Positions 6,296-7,288 of a DNA stretch of 7,288 bases are shown here, piece by piece. The notes below the pieces were generated by a model, which saw only the letters and a list, made by a program, of their open reading frames with translations, ran no database searches and was not told where the DNA came from. The stretch is from Rhodospirillum sp. UBA1311. GTDB taxonomy: Bacteria > Pseudomonadota > Alphaproteobacteria > Rhodospirillales > Rhodospirillaceae. The stretch spans positions 24,086-31,373 of the forward strand of contig DBTR01000087.1 in assembly GCA_002307145.1 (NCBI GenBank). Reading direction: 5' to 3'. Numbering within the stretch: the first letter of the stretch is position 1; each line of letters begins with the position of its first letter. The translations under genes and the position numbers were made by a program.

Positions 6296-7084
6296 TTGAC
6301 CAGTTCAGACACCGGCGATGATGACGCGGCGAAAAAAGACGTGCTGTTCGTCAATTCGGTCGCCAAGGCGATACGCGTACTCGAAGCCTTCCGCGACGAG
6401 GGTGAAACCGTCGGTCTGACCGAACTCGCCCAGAAAACTGGCATGACGCTGAGCGCGATCCAGCGCTTCACCCACACCTGGGAGCGCCTCGGTTACGTCG
6501 AGAAGGACGCGCGCAGCAAACGGTACCGCCTCACCGTCGGGGCGCTCGAACTCGGCTATCTCTATCTGCGCGGCAATCCACTGGTGGCCCGGGCGACGCC
6601 GCACATGGTACTGTCCCACGAGGAACACGGCCTGCCAATGAACCTCAGCGTGTTCTCCGGCAGCGACGTGGTCTACATCGTGCGGCTGCCGCATCGTCAT
6701 CTCAAGTTCGTCGAAACCCTGCCCGGGCGGCGCGTGCCAGCGTTCTGCAACAGTGCCGGACGTGCGTTCCTCTCCCACCTGCCCAACGACCGGTTGGAGA
6801 CGATCCTCGCCGAACCGAAGCGCGCCTTCACCGAACACACCCTCACCGATGCCGATGCCCTGCGCGTCGAGGTCCTGCGGGCGCGAAAGCAGGGCTACGC
6901 CTATGCCCAGGATCAGGTGCTGCTCGGCCAGATCGGTATCGGTAAGGTGGTCTACGACGCCAAGCGCAACCCGGTAGCGGCGCTCAACATGGTGATGAGC
7001 AGCGAAGACTGGACCGAAGAGCGGGTCACCGCCGAACTCGTGCCGCATCTGTTCAAGGTCGCCGCCGCGATCTCTCTCTCCTGA
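6296..7084 (+). CDS. IclR-family transcriptional regulator
   Basis: Local regulator, 262 aa, normal for the family, divergent from the peptidase-transporter cluster and so its probable controller. Seen: an acidic N-terminal arm; the winged helix-turn-helix at about residues 18-80, opening NSVAKAIRVLEAF, with LTELAQKTGM (41-50) and recognition helix TLSAIQRFTHTWERLGY (51-67), then wing residues KRYRL; and the C-terminal GAF-like effector domain from about residue 95. The effector part has PAFCNSAGRAFLSHLP at 148-163 where most members have a CTA-type GKA motif, and GQIGIGKVVYD at 211-221. The start is TTG at 6296 with GAGGG at 6287-6291; upstream ATG and GTG codons are out of frame. A shorter start at GTG 6341 would still keep the DNA-binding domain. 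Whether it activates or represses, and its effector, cannot be read from sequence. Confidence 0.94.
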   Translation: MTSSDTGDDDAAKKDVLFVNSVAKAIRVLEAFRDEGETVGLTELAQKTGMTLSAIQRFTHTWERLGYVEKDARSKRYRLTVGALELGYLYLRGNPLVARATPHMVLSHEEHGLPMNLSVFSGSDVVYIVRLPHRHLKFVETLPGRRVPAFCNSAGRAFLSHLPNDRLETILAEPKRAFTEHTLTDADALRVEVLRARKQGYAYAQDQVLLGQIGIGKVVYDAKRNPVAALNMVMSSEDWTEERVTAELVPHLFKVAAAISLS

Positions 7085-7171
7085 AGCGCCGAGGTGGCCC
7101 GTTTTGAGATGTGGTGCGGGCCAAAATGATAGGGGCTATTCCGGGGGATTTCAGCGAGTTCACCTAAAGCA
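7085..7171. other. Short gap downstream of the IclR gene with an imperfect hairpin
   Basis: No gene is seen. A 7-bp inverted repeat, TGGCCCG (7095-7101) with CGGGCCA (7117-7123), encloses a 15-nt loop. It has no T tract after it, so it is at best a weak 3'-end structure for the regulator transcript. No role can be assigned. Confidence 0.3.
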
Positions 7172-7201
7172 AAACCGCCTTGGGGTAACCCAAGGCGGTT
7201 T
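7172..7201 (-). terminator. Intrinsic terminator of the initiator tRNA gene
   Basis: A perfect 13-bp stem (7172-7184 with 7189-7201) closes a 4-nt loop. Read on the minus strand the stem runs straight into TTTTGCTTT, giving the U tract of an intrinsic terminator, 24 nt after the tRNA 3' end. On the plus strand only a short TTTA follows, but the stem may still help stop transcripts arriving from the IclR gene. Confidence 0.88.
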
Positions 7202-7225
7202 ATGAGGCGAACGTAGGCTTTATCT

Positions 7226-7288
<63 letters not shown>

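Noticed and set aside
6305..7048. 247-codon minus-strand frame opposite the IclR gene
   Set aside because: The plus-strand frame has a clear winged helix-turn-helix and effector domain; the antisense frame has no recognisable features.

Overview
The window looks like chromosomal DNA from a GC-rich alphaproteobacterium. The grounds are the high GC content of all coding regions, strong GC bias at third codon positions (which creates long spurious antisense frames), and an initiator tRNA of alphaproteobacterial type. No phage, transposase, CRISPR or other mobile-element gene is visible. Both ends are clipped inside genes: an ATPase gene at the left and a tRNA gene at the right.

Layout, right to left on the minus strand: an initiator tRNA-fMet (only its 3' 63 nt) followed by its intrinsic terminator; then, on the plus strand, an IclR-family regulator that converges on the tRNA. 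The regulator is transcribed away from a 144-bp AT-rich intergenic region. From the other side of that region the minus-strand cluster runs leftward: an M20/CPG2-type metallopeptidase split by one frameshift, a 143-bp AT-rich gap with a possible promoter, a family-5 periplasmic solute-binding protein, a 65-bp gap holding a perfect 11-bp hairpin, and tightly packed DppB-like permease, DppC-like permease, DppD-like ATPase and DppF-like ATPase (the last truncated by the window edge). Gaps within the permease/ATPase part are 9 bp, 5 bp and a 4-bp overlap, so these four genes are almost certainly co-transcribed.

Inferred system: a peptide or peptide-like substrate is captured in the periplasm, imported by a complete five-component Dpp/Opp-type ABC transporter, and hydrolysed in the cytoplasm by the M20 peptidase, under control of the divergent IclR regulator. 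The component families are familiar and the substrate cannot be read from sequence. The points most worth a second look are the frameshift in the peptidase, a pair of 12-bp direct repeats spaced 20 bp apart in the divergent promoter region, the hairpin between binding protein and permease, and an A-U pair replacing the first of the three canonical G-C pairs in the initiator tRNA anticodon stem. I did not find evidence for a wholly new kind of system.
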